Below are positions 1-7,366 of a stretch of 64,000 bases of DNA, piece by piece. The DNA comes from Roseiarcus sp963709185 (GTDB taxonomy: Bacteria > Pseudomonadota > Alphaproteobacteria > Rhizobiales > Beijerinckiaceae), in NCBI GenBank assembly GCA_963709185.1, contig CAVPVQ010000018.1, positions 1-64,000 on the forward strand, in the 5' to 3' direction. The position numbers and the translations under genes are program-made. The notes beneath the pieces are model-generated. The model saw only the letters and a program-made list of their open reading frames with translations, had not been told where the DNA came from and ran no database searches. How positions within the stretch are numbered: position 1 is the stretch's first letter; each line of letters begins with the position of its first letter.

Positions 1-127
1 AGCGATTTGCCTGCTCTCATCGGGACAGTCGTCCGCCGGTCGAACGCGTCCGAGAGGCGGCCGGCGCACGCGCTTCGCGCGGTCGCCCCTTTTCCTGGCC
101 ACGCCGCGGCTTGACCTGTTCGGTGAA

Positions 128-183
128 GAGTGATAAATGTCAATTATCTTCAGTCATCATACGTCATTGTTCATTTATCACTC
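128..183. promoter_or_regulatory. AT-rich operator region of the TetR gene
   Basis: A 12-bp perfect inverted repeat (GAGTGATAAATG at 128-139 and its complement at 172-183) lies just upstream of the TetR start. The left arm is part of a near-perfect 17-bp palindrome at 132-148, centred on 140, of the form GATAAwTGnCAwTTATC. The stretch is strikingly AT-rich compared with the GC-rich DNA around it. TetR repressors usually bind such dyads next to their own gene, so autoregulation of the tetR-adaptor-pump operon is inferred. Confidence 0.6.
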
Positions 184-195
184 GTCACGGTCCCG

Positions 196-801
196 ATGAG
201 CCTCGCACGTCGAACCCCCGAAGAGACCCGCCAATGCATTCTTGTGGCGGCATGGGATCTGTTTCGCCAACTCGGTTTTCGCAAGACGACGGTCGCCGAC
301 ATCGCCGGGACGCTCGGCATGTCCAGCGCCAACATCTACCGGTTTTTTCCCTCGAAGGACGCGCTGACCGAAGCCATATGCCGCAACCAGCTTGATTTGC
401 TGGTCGCGACGGCCCGCAAGATGGCGGCGGGGCCCGGCGGACCGAGCGAGCGCGTCAGCGCGGTCCTGATGGCTCTATATCGCGATCTTCGCGATCAGAT
501 GACCAACCACAAGCGCGTTCATGAAGTGGTGGCGGTCGCGCTGGAGGAGAATTGGCCGGCGATCGACGAATTCCTCGACGCCTGCAAGGCGACGGTCGCC
601 GGGCTTGTCGCCCAGGGCCAGGCGAGCGGGGAATTCGGTCCCGGCGATCCGGCGATGCTCGGCGAGATGACGATGGCGGCCTGCGCCGCCATCCACCACC
701 CGACGCTGATCGCCCATTGCTCGGGAGACGTGGAGGCCGAGGCGGTGGTCGGCTTCGCGCTGCGCGCGCTCGCCAACCGGAATCCGCCGAACTCGGCTTG
801 A
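196..801 (+). CDS. TetR/AcrR family transcriptional regulator
   Basis: The 201-residue protein has an N-terminal TetR helix-turn-helix at about residues 8-58, with the usual pattern of recognition helix then YRFFPSKDAL. The C-terminal ligand domain is not distinctive. I chose the ATG at 196; the same frame is open back to a GTG at 130, but that GTG lies inside the operator palindrome and would give an atypical N-terminus. Its stop is 19 bases before the RND adaptor gene, so it is probably the local repressor of the efflux operon. The ligand cannot be inferred. Confidence 0.9.
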   Translation: MSLARRTPEETRQCILVAAWDLFRQLGFRKTTVADIAGTLGMSSANIYRFFPSKDALTEAICRNQLDLLVATARKMAAGPGGPSERVSAVLMALYRDLRDQMTNHKRVHEVVAVALEENWPAIDEFLDACKATVAGLVAQGQASGEFGPGDPAMLGEMTMAACAAIHHPTLIAHCSGDVEAEAVVGFALRALANRNPPNSA

Positions 802-820
802 AGCTTTGGAGTAAAGCGTC

Positions 821-1903
821 ATGGCGTTTCGCCCGGTCATCTTCGCCCTCCTGCCCGCTTTGTTGCTTGCCGGATGCGGCGCGCCGACGCAGGCGAAAAG
901 ACAGACGCCCGAGCGTCCGGTTCTGATCGCCGAGGTCCACTACGCGCCCCGCGAACGCGATCGCGTGCTGCCCGGCGTGGTGAAGGCGCGGATCGAGAGC
1001 GACCTCGCCTTCCGCGTCCCCGGCAAACTGGCCGAGCGTTTTGTCGACGCCGGCGCGGTTGTCCGGAAGGGCGATCCGCTGGCCAGGCTGGATGACGCCG
1101 ATTTGCGTTTGCAGGTCGAGCAGGCCGACGCCGATTATTCTTCGGCCAAGGGCGCCCTCGACCAGCAGCAGGCGGAAGAGCGCCGGATCGCAACGCTGAA
1201 GGTTCAGGGGTGGACCTCGGCCGCCGATGTCGACAAGATCAAAGCAGGAGCGGATCAGGCGCGGGGCGCTTTCGCCAGGGCCGAGCGCGCGGTGACATTG
1301 GCGCGCAACGCCGTGAGCTATGCCACGCTCGACGCGGATGCCGATGGAATCGTCAGCGCGGTTCTCGCCGAGCCAGGTCAGGTGGTCGCCGCCGGCGCGC
1401 CTGTCCTGCGCCTGTCCCACACGGCTGAGCAGGAAGCGGCGGTGGCGATTCCCGAATCGCTCGTCGATCGCGCCCGTTCGGCGCCGGGTCGGGTCGAATT
1501 CTGGGCGCTGCCTGGCGTCGAGATGACGGCGAATCTGCGCGAGCTTTCGCCCAACGCCGATCCGACGACGCGCACCTATCTGGCGCGTTACACCCTGGCG
1601 GATGCGCCGCGCGATGTGCGGTTGGGAATGAGCCTGACCGTCACGCTTGCCGACAAGACCGAGAAGGTCGCGCGTCTTCCCCTGGCCGCGTTGTTCGACC
1701 GAGGGAAGGGGCCAAGCCTCTGGGTCATCGATCGCGAGAGCGGAGCGGTGACGGAAACGCCGGTGCGAATCGCCGGATATGAGAACGAGTCCGTGCTGGT
1801 CATTGACGGCGTTGCGGAAGGAGCGAGCGTTGTCGCGCTGGGCGCCCACAAGCTCGACGCTGCGCAGAAGGTGCGGGTCGTAAAGAATCTTGCGGGGTTG
1901 TGA
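821..1903 (+). CDS. RND efflux periplasmic adaptor (membrane fusion protein), lipoprotein
   Basis: A 360-residue adaptor of the HlyD/AcrA type. A signal sequence ends in a lipobox LLAGC with Cys19, so it should be lipid-anchored in the periplasm. A split biotinyl-lipoyl domain follows (about 45-80 and 165-200), with an alpha-helical hairpin between the halves (about 85-160, rich in Gln, Ala and Glu), then the beta-barrel and membrane-proximal domains. Its stop codon overlaps the pump start (TGATGA). It should link the inner-membrane pump to an outer-membrane channel; no channel gene is encoded here, so a TolC-like protein must come from elsewhere. Confidence 0.92.
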   Translation: MAFRPVIFALLPALLLAGCGAPTQAKRQTPERPVLIAEVHYAPRERDRVLPGVVKARIESDLAFRVPGKLAERFVDAGAVVRKGDPLARLDDADLRLQVEQADADYSSAKGALDQQQAEERRIATLKVQGWTSAADVDKIKAGADQARGAFARAERAVTLARNAVSYATLDADADGIVSAVLAEPGQVVAAGAPVLRLSHTAEQEAAVAIPESLVDRARSAPGRVEFWALPGVEMTANLRELSPNADPTTRTYLARYTLADAPRDVRLGMSLTVTLADKTEKVARLPLAALFDRGKGPSLWVIDRESGAVTETPVRIAGYENESVLVIDGVAEGASVVALGAHKLDAAQKVRVVKNLAGL

Positions 1904-4900
1904 TGAGCCCGATCAATCTCTCGCAATGGTCGATCCGCCATCCCGCGCTGATCTCCTTTCTGATATTTGCGATCGGGATTGGCGGCGTGCTCAGCTATTT
2001 CCAGCTCGGGCGCGCCGAAGACCCATCCTTCACCATCAAGAACGTCAACGTCAGCGCGATCTGGCCCGGCGCCACCACGCAGGAGATGCAGGATCAGGTC
2101 ACTGACCGCATCGAGAAGAAGCTGCGCGAACTCGCTTATTTCGACAAGTCGACGACCTACACCAAGCCCGGCTTCACCTCGATCGGCATTGATTTCAAGG
2201 ACTCGACGCCCGCCCGCGCCGTTCCGATGTTGTTCCTCGATCTGCGCAAGAAGCTTGGCGACATGCGCGCCGATCTGCCGTCCGATTTGATCGGACCGAA
2301 CGTCAATGACGAGTTCGGCGACGTCGATGCGGTGCTCTATGCGATCAAAGGCGACGGCGCTTCCTATGCGCAGCTGAAGGAAGTGGCCGAGGCGTTCCGC
2401 CTTCGCCTGCAGCGCGTGCCCGACGTCACCAAGGTCGATCTCTACGGCGATCAGGCGCAGCGCATCTTTGTCGAGTTCAGCCACGCCAAACTGGCGACGC
2501 TGGGCGTGCCCACGCAGGCGTTGTTCGATTCTCTCGCCAAGCAGAACGCGGTCAATCCGGCCGGCGAATTCCAGACTTCGGGTCAGCGCGTGCCGGTGCG
2601 CGTGACCGGCGCTCTGGAGGGCGTGTCCGCAGTGCGCGAAACGCCGGTATTCGCCAATGGCGCGACGTTTCGCCTCGGCGATATCGCCGACGTCAAACAC
2701 GGTTACGAAGACCCGCCCTCCTATCTCATTCGCTCGCAGGGCGAGCCGGCGCTGGAGATCGGCGTCGTGATGCAAAAGGGCGCCAATATTCTGGCGCTCG
2801 GCGAGAACCTCGATGAGGCGCTGCGCGATTTCGAGGCCAATCTGCCGCAGGGGATATCGATCCAGCGCATCGCCGATCAGCCGAAGGTCGTCGGCGCCGC
2901 GGTGTTCGAATTCATGCGCTCGTTTCTCGAAGCGCTGGTGATCGTGCTCGCGGTGAGTTTTGTTTCGCTGGGCTGGCGCACCGGCATCGTCGTGGCGACT
3001 TCCGTGCCCTTGGTGCTCGCGATCGTTTTCATCGCGTTGGCGTTTCTGGGTCTCGATCTGCAGCGCATAACGCTTGGCGCGCTCATCATCGCCCTTGGCC
3101 TGCTGGTCGACGATGCGATCATCGCGGTGGAGATGATGGTCGTGAAGATGGAGCAGGGCTGGGATCGCGAGCGCGCGGGAGCGTTCGCCTGGACGTCGAC
3201 GGCCTTTCCGATGCTGACCGGCACGCTTGTCACCGCGATCGGATTCCTGCCCATCGGTCTCGCCAATTCCGCGGTCGGCGAATATGCGGGCGGCATCTTC
3301 TGGGTCGTTGGAATCGCGCTGGTCGCGTCATGGTTCGTCGCGGTGATCTTCACGCCCTATCTCGGGGTGAAGCTACTGCCCGACGTCGCGCGCAAGGGCC
3401 GCCACGTCGATCCGGAGGCGGTCTACAATGGTCGCGTCTATCGGGTGTTTCGCCGCGTCCTCGAGTTCTGCGTGGCGCGACCGCTGGTCGTCATTGCCGT
3501 GACCGTGACTTTCCTCGGGCTCGGCCTCAGCGGCTTCAGCCACGTGCAGCAGCAGTTCTTTCCGCTTTCAGAGCGCCCCGAACTGTTTCTCGAAATGCGA
3601 ATGGCCGAGGGAACGTCGATCGCGGCGACGTCCAAGGTCGCCCACGAGGCCGAGCAATTGCTGACCGGCGACGCCGACGCTTCGTCCTACACCACCTACA
3701 TCGGCAAGGGATCGCCGCGATTCTGGCTTGGGCTGTTGCCGGTCCAGCCGAACGAGTCCTTTTCGCAGATCGTGATCGTCGCCAAAGACGTCGAGGCGCG
3801 CGAGCGGATCAAGACGCGTCTCGAAGCGGCGGTCGCCAATGGCGCGCTTGGCGCGGCGCGGGTGCGCGTCGATCGCTTCAATTTCGGGCCGCCGGTCGGC
3901 TTTCCCGTCCAATTCCGGGTGATCGGTCCGGATCCCGCCGAGGTGCGGGAGATCGCCTACCGGGTCCGCGAGGTGATGAGAACCGACGACCGGATCGTCG
4001 ATCCGCAACTCGACTGGAACGAGAAGATGCCCTCGGTCACGCTCGAAGTCGATCAGGCGCGCGCCCGCGCGCTCGGGCTGACGCCGCAGGATCTTGCGCA
4101 GACTCTGCAGACCTTGATCGGCGGCGTCACGGTGACGACGATTCGCGACGGCGAGGAAAAGGTGGACGTCGTGGCGAGAGCCGTGCCGGCCGAACGCGCC
4201 GCCCTTGATCAGATCGACAGCCTGACCGTGCTGGCGCATGACGGCGCCGTCGTTCCTGTCTCGCAAGTGGCGCACGTTCGCTACGGGTCGGAAGAGCCGA
4301 TCATGTGGCGGCGCAATCGCGACATGGCGATCACCGTGCGCGCCGATGTCGTCGATGGCGTGCAACCGCCCGACGTCTCGACGGCGTTATGGCCGAAGCT
4401 TCAGGGAATTCGCGACAGTCTGGCGCCCGCTTATCGCATCGAGATGGGCGGCGCGATCGAGGAATCGGCGAAGGGCAATGCGTCGATCTTCCTGCTGTTC
4501 CCGATCATGCTGCTCGGCATGCTCACCTTGCTGATGATTCAGTTGCAAAGCCTCTCGCGGCTGGCGATCGTTTTTTGCACGGCCCCGCTCGGGATCGTCG
4601 GCGCTTCGATCGCCCTCAATCTGGCGCACAAACCGTTCGGCTTTGTAGCCTTGCTCGGTTTGATCGCCCTGGCCGGCATGGACATGCGCAACACCGTCAT
4701 TCTGGTCGACCAGATCGAAACCGATGTGCGCGAACTCGGCATGACCCGTAGAGAGGCGATCGTTTCGGCGACCGTTCGTCGCGCGCGGCCTGTCGTGTTG
4801 ACCGCGCTCGCGGCGATTCTCGCGATGATTCCGTTGTCGGAAAGCGCCTTCTGGGGCCCGATGGCGGTGACGATGATGGGCGGTTTGGCGGTCGCGACCT

Positions 4901-5034
4901 TCCTGACCCTGCTGTTCCTGCCGGCGATCTATGCGTTCTGGTTCCGCAAATCGCTGGGCGCGCGGGCGGCGCCCACCGTAATCCACACGCATGCGGGTGA
5001 CTTCGCGACCGCGCTTGCTTCGCCCGCCGAATAG
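1903..5034 (+). CDS. RND family multidrug efflux pump, inner-membrane permease
   Basis: About 1043 residues, the usual size for an AcrB/MexB-type proton antiporter with 12 membrane helices and two large periplasmic loops. TM1 lies near residues 10-30. The paired aspartates of the proton relay are visible in the fourth helix (GLLVDDAIIAVEM). At the second-half position where AcrB has its relay lysine, an arginine is seen (GMDMRNTVILVDQ). The ATG at 1903 overlaps the adaptor stop; a GTG at 1900 is the alternative. It is more like the MexK/VexF-like branch than AcrB itself, but the substrate cannot be read from sequence. Confidence 0.93.
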   Translation: MSPINLSQWSIRHPALISFLIFAIGIGGVLSYFQLGRAEDPSFTIKNVNVSAIWPGATTQEMQDQVTDRIEKKLRELAYFDKSTTYTKPGFTSIGIDFKDSTPARAVPMLFLDLRKKLGDMRADLPSDLIGPNVNDEFGDVDAVLYAIKGDGASYAQLKEVAEAFRLRLQRVPDVTKVDLYGDQAQRIFVEFSHAKLATLGVPTQALFDSLAKQNAVNPAGEFQTSGQRVPVRVTGALEGVSAVRETPVFANGATFRLGDIADVKHGYEDPPSYLIRSQGEPALEIGVVMQKGANILALGENLDEALRDFEANLPQGISIQRIADQPKVVGAAVFEFMRSFLEALVIVLAVSFVSLGWRTGIVVATSVPLVLAIVFIALAFLGLDLQRITLGALIIALGLLVDDAIIAVEMMVVKMEQGWDRERAGAFAWTSTAFPMLTGTLVTAIGFLPIGLANSAVGEYAGGIFWVVGIALVASWFVAVIFTPYLGVKLLPDVARKGRHVDPEAVYNGRVYRVFRRVLEFCVARPLVVIAVTVTFLGLGLSGFSHVQQQFFPLSERPELFLEMRMAEGTSIAATSKVAHEAEQLLTGDADASSYTTYIGKGSPRFWLGLLPVQPNESFSQIVIVAKDVEARERIKTRLEAAVANGALGAARVRVDRFNFGPPVGFPVQFRVIGPDPAEVREIAYRVREVMRTDDRIVDPQLDWNEKMPSVTLEVDQARARALGLTPQDLAQTLQTLIGGVTVTTIRDGEEKVDVVARAVPAERAALDQIDSLTVLAHDGAVVPVSQVAHVRYGSEEPIMWRRNRDMAITVRADVVDGVQPPDVSTALWPKLQGIRDSLAPAYRIEMGGAIEESAKGNASIFLLFPIMLLGMLTLLMIQLQSLSRLAIVFCTAPLGIVGASIALNLAHKPFGFVALLGLIALAGMDMRNTVILVDQIETDVRELGMTRREAIVSATVRRARPVVLTALAAILAMIPLSESAFWGPMAVTMMGGLAVATFLTLLFLPAIYAFWFRKSLGARAAPTVIHTHAGDFATALASPAE

Positions 5035-5054
5035 CTGTTCCTGGGGTTTGTGCG

Positions 5055-5507
5055 ATGTTTGCCGATTGGGTGCTTGCCAGTCTCCACCATCTGGCGGTCT
5101 TTACACTCGCCGCCATATTGGCCGCGGAACTGGCGATCCTGACGCTCGACATCGACGCCAAAGGGATCGCACGCCTCGTGCGGATCGATGCGGCTTATGG
5201 CGTATCGGCGGCGATTGTGGTGCTGGTCGGGGTCGCCCGCGTCATCTGGGGCGCCAAGGGCTACGAATACTATATCGCCAACCATATCTTCTGGACCAAG
5301 ATGGCGCTGTTCCTCGTCGTCGGCCTGCTGTCCATTCCGCCGACGCTTCGCTATTTCGCATGGGGGCGGCAAGCGCGCGCCAATGGCGCGTTCCGGCCCG
5401 AGGTTTCGGAGATTGCGCGCATGCGCCGGTATCTGCGCGCGGAGGCCGTGTTCTTCCTGGCGATTCCGGTCGCCGCCGCGGCGATGGCGCGCGGCTACGG
5501 GATATAG
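5055..5507 (+). CDS. DUF2214 family membrane protein
   Basis: A 150-residue protein with four predicted membrane helices (about 8-30, 45-65, 80-100 and 128-146) and the charged segment ARVIWGAKGYEYYIAN typical of the DUF2214 family. The function of the family is unknown. It starts 20 bases after the RND pump on the same strand and may be co-transcribed with it. It ends one base before the convergent trmD stop. Confidence 0.8.
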   Translation: MFADWVLASLHHLAVFTLAAILAAELAILTLDIDAKGIARLVRIDAAYGVSAAIVVLVGVARVIWGAKGYEYYIANHIFWTKMALFLVVGLLSIPPTLRYFAWGRQARANGAFRPEVSEIARMRRYLRAEAVFFLAIPVAAAAMARGYGI

Positions 5508-5508
5508 T

Positions 5509-6195
5509 TCAGGATTTTTCCGAGAGGTCAGGCCGTCGCGCGCGGGTGATTCGCAGCGCTTCCTCACGCCGCCATTTGGCGATCTCGGCGTGATCGCCGG
5601 ACAACAGAACATCGGGAATTGTCCGTCCTTCCCAGTCGCGCGGACGCGTATAGTGCGGGTATTCCAGCAGACCAGTCTCGAAGCTCTCCTGCGCCGCTGA
5701 TTCGACCTTCCCCATCACGCCCGGGATGAGCCGCACGCACGCGTCGAGGACGGCGAGCGCGGCGATTTCGCCGCCCGACAGGATATAGTCGCCGATCGAC
5801 ATCTCGATCAGATTGCGCGCCTCGATCACCCGTTCATCGACCCCTTCAAAACGCGCGCAAATGATCACGAGGCCCGGCCCTGTCGCCCACTCGCGCGCCT
5901 TGGCCTGAGTCAAACGTTGGCCGCGCGGGCTCATCAACAGCCGCGGCCGGGGATCGCCCGCCTCGAGCGCGGCGTCGAGGCTCGCCGCCAGCACGTCGGC
6001 GCGCATCACCATGCCGGGGCCGCCGCCGGCCGGCGTGTCGTCGACCGCGCGGTGGCGACCGAGCCCATGGGCGCGAATGTCCACGGTCGCGCAAGACCAC
6101 AAGCCGCGCGCCAGCGCGTCGCCGGCCAGCGACAGGCCGAGCGGGCCGGGGAACATCTCCGGGAACAAGGTGAGAACCGTCGCCGCGAAGCTCAT
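5509..6195 (-). CDS. trmD: tRNA (guanine37-N1)-methyltransferase TrmD
   Basis: A 228-residue SPOUT methyltransferase that makes m1G37 in tRNAs with G at position 36, which protects the reading frame. The SAM-binding trefoil knot is visible in GDYILSGGEIAALAVLDA, and the N-terminal GGGPGMVMRADV motif is intact. The start overlaps the rimM stop by 4 bases, so the two are translationally coupled. In many relatives rplS follows trmD; here it does not, and a convergent DUF2214 gene ends next to it. Confidence 0.97.
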   Translation of the reverse strand: MSFAATVLTLFPEMFPGPLGLSLAGDALARGLWSCATVDIRAHGLGRHRAVDDTPAGGGPGMVMRADVLAASLDAALEAGDPRPRLLMSPRGQRLTQAKAREWATGPGLVIICARFEGVDERVIEARNLIEMSIGDYILSGGEIAALAVLDACVRLIPGVMGKVESAAQESFETGLLEYPHYTRPRDWEGRTIPDVLLSGDHAEIAKWRREEALRITRARRPDLSEKS

Positions 6196-6728
6196 TCCCC
6201 AGCTCGCTCTTCGCCGTCAACTTGATAGGGCGGAACGATCACGATCCGGCCGCGACTAAAATCGATCTCGACGGCGACCGCTTTCGTGAACGGCAGATAG
6301 AACGTGTCCTCGCCTTCGGCTAGCGCGATTTCCAGAATGTCCCCTGCTCCGAAATTGCTCAACCCCACGACCCGGCCGAGTGGCGCGCCCTCGCGCGTGA
6401 CCGCCTCCAGCCCGACGAGATCGTCATGATAGAACTCGTCCTCCGCCGGCGGCGGCAACTGCTCGCGTCGCGCGAAAAGTTCGACGCCGCTGAGCTGCTC
6501 CGCGGCGTCGCGGCTCGTCACGCCGACGACGCCGGCGACGATGAGATCGTGCTTCAGCGGGCGCAGGCCGGTCAGCGTGAAGCTGAGCGCGCCGGCCCTG
6601 TCGGTGAGCGGTCCATAACGGCCGATCGCGACCGGATCCTGCGTGTAGGACTTGACACGCACCTGCCCCTTGACGCCATGCGGAGCCCCGAAAATCCCGA
6701 GCGGGATGAGCTGGGTGGGAATGGGCAA
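6192..6728 (-). CDS. rimM: 16S rRNA processing protein RimM
   Basis: A 178-residue 30S maturation factor. The N-terminal beta-barrel domain begins with the family pattern IPLGIFGAPHGVKGQVRVKS. The C-terminal PRC-barrel includes EFYHDDLVGLEAV and DTFYLPFTKAVAVEID. RimM binds ribosomal protein S19 and helps 30S head maturation. It lies between rpsP and trmD in the classic order and overlaps trmD by 4 bases. A palindromic hairpin separates it from rpsP. Confidence 0.96.
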   Translation of the reverse strand: MPIPTQLIPLGIFGAPHGVKGQVRVKSYTQDPVAIGRYGPLTDRAGALSFTLTGLRPLKHDLIVAGVVGVTSRDAAEQLSGVELFARREQLPPPAEDEFYHDDLVGLEAVTREGAPLGRVVGLSNFGAGDILEIALAEGEDTFYLPFTKAVAVEIDFSRGRIVIVPPYQVDGEERAGE

Positions 6729-6751
6729 AGGAAGCGTACCTTCCAGCGCTC

Positions 6752-6778
6752 CCCTTCTCGCGTTTTACGGGAGAAGGG
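6752..6778. repeat. Hairpin between rpsP and rimM
   Basis: Inverted repeat CCCTTCTC (6752-6759) against GAGAAGGG (6771-6778) with an 11-base loop that can add a short 2-bp stem. It resembles the arms of the larger palindromic repeats at 7197-7343. In the transcript it would sit between the rpsP stop and the rimM start and could set relative expression or mRNA stability. There is no long U tract, so strong termination is unlikely. Confidence 0.55.
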
Positions 6779-6779
6779 A

Positions 6780-7145
6780 TCAGGCTCCGGCCGCCGCGGC
6801 CGCGGCTTTCTCGGCGGCGGCGGCCGCCGCGGCGCTACGCTCCTGCGCCTTTTTCTTCGGCAGCGCCTTGACCGGATTGTTCTGCGCCTCGCGTTTGGCG
6901 ACCCCGAGGGAGTCGAGCAGGCGCAGGACGCGGTCGGTCGGCTGCGCGCCCTTGGCGAGCCAGGCCTTGGCCTTCTCGACATCGAGCACCAGACGCGAGG
7001 CGTCGTCCTTGGCCTTCACCGGGTCGAACGTGCCGATCTTTTCGACGAAGCGGCCATCGCGCGGCATGCGCGCGTCGGCGACGACGATACGATAGAACGG
7101 CCGCTTCTTGGCGCCGCCGCGAGAGAGACGAATTTTCAGAGACAT
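6780..7145 (-). CDS. rpsP: 30S ribosomal protein S16
   Basis: A 121-residue S16. The first 80 residues are the canonical fold, beginning MSLKIRLSRGGAKKRPFYRI and including DARMPRDGRFVEKIG. A long Lys/Ala tail follows (residues about 95-121, nearly all Ala, Glu and Lys), as is common in alphaproteobacteria. It is downstream of ffh and upstream of rimM-trmD on the minus strand, the usual translation/secretion operon. Confidence 0.97.
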   Translation of the reverse strand: MSLKIRLSRGGAKKRPFYRIVVADARMPRDGRFVEKIGTFDPVKAKDDASRLVLDVEKAKAWLAKGAQPTDRVLRLLDSLGVAKREAQNNPVKALPKKKAQERSAAAAAAAEKAAAAAAGA

Positions 7146-7196
7146 GCTTTCATTCCTCTTTTGTCAGGCTTGCGTTTGCAGAACCAGACGTCGAAT

Positions 7197-7343
7197 CCCT
7201 TCTCCCCGCTTGGCGGGGAGAAGGTGGCCCGAAGGGCCGGATGAGGGGCTTCGCGCCATCGATCGCGTGGTTTCCAGCGTAAGTTCCCTCAAAGTCGCGC
7301 CGCCCCTCACCCCGGCCCTCTCCCCGCTTTGCGGGGCGAGGGG
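7197..7343. repeat. Pair of REP-like palindromic repeats between ffh and rpsP
   Basis: Two related palindromes fill the ffh-rpsP gap. The first (7198-7224) is a perfect 12-bp stem, CCTTCTCCCCGC against its complement, with a 3-base loop; a small GGCCC-GAA-GGGCC hairpin follows at 7226-7238. The second (about 7302-7343) has an imperfect 12-bp stem, CCCTCTCCCCGC against GCGGGGCGAGGG, and is in roughly inverted orientation to the first. Such elements are interspersed in many rhizobial genomes. The second could fold in the mRNA just after the ffh stop. Confidence 0.7.
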
Positions 7344-7366
7344 GTGCGACGCCGCTTCCTCGCCAG

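Noticed and set aside
1..130. Open frame ending TPRLDLFGEE with a stop at 128-130, possibly the 3' end of an upstream gene
   Set aside because: Only about 43 codons are in the window, the first part is Arg/Gly-rich and I recognise no family. It also runs into the TetR operator.
455..1849. Long open frame on the minus strand across the RND adaptor
   Set aside because: High-GC shadow frame: Arg-rich, no family pattern, and fully overlapped by a recognised gene. The same applies to many other long frames in this window.
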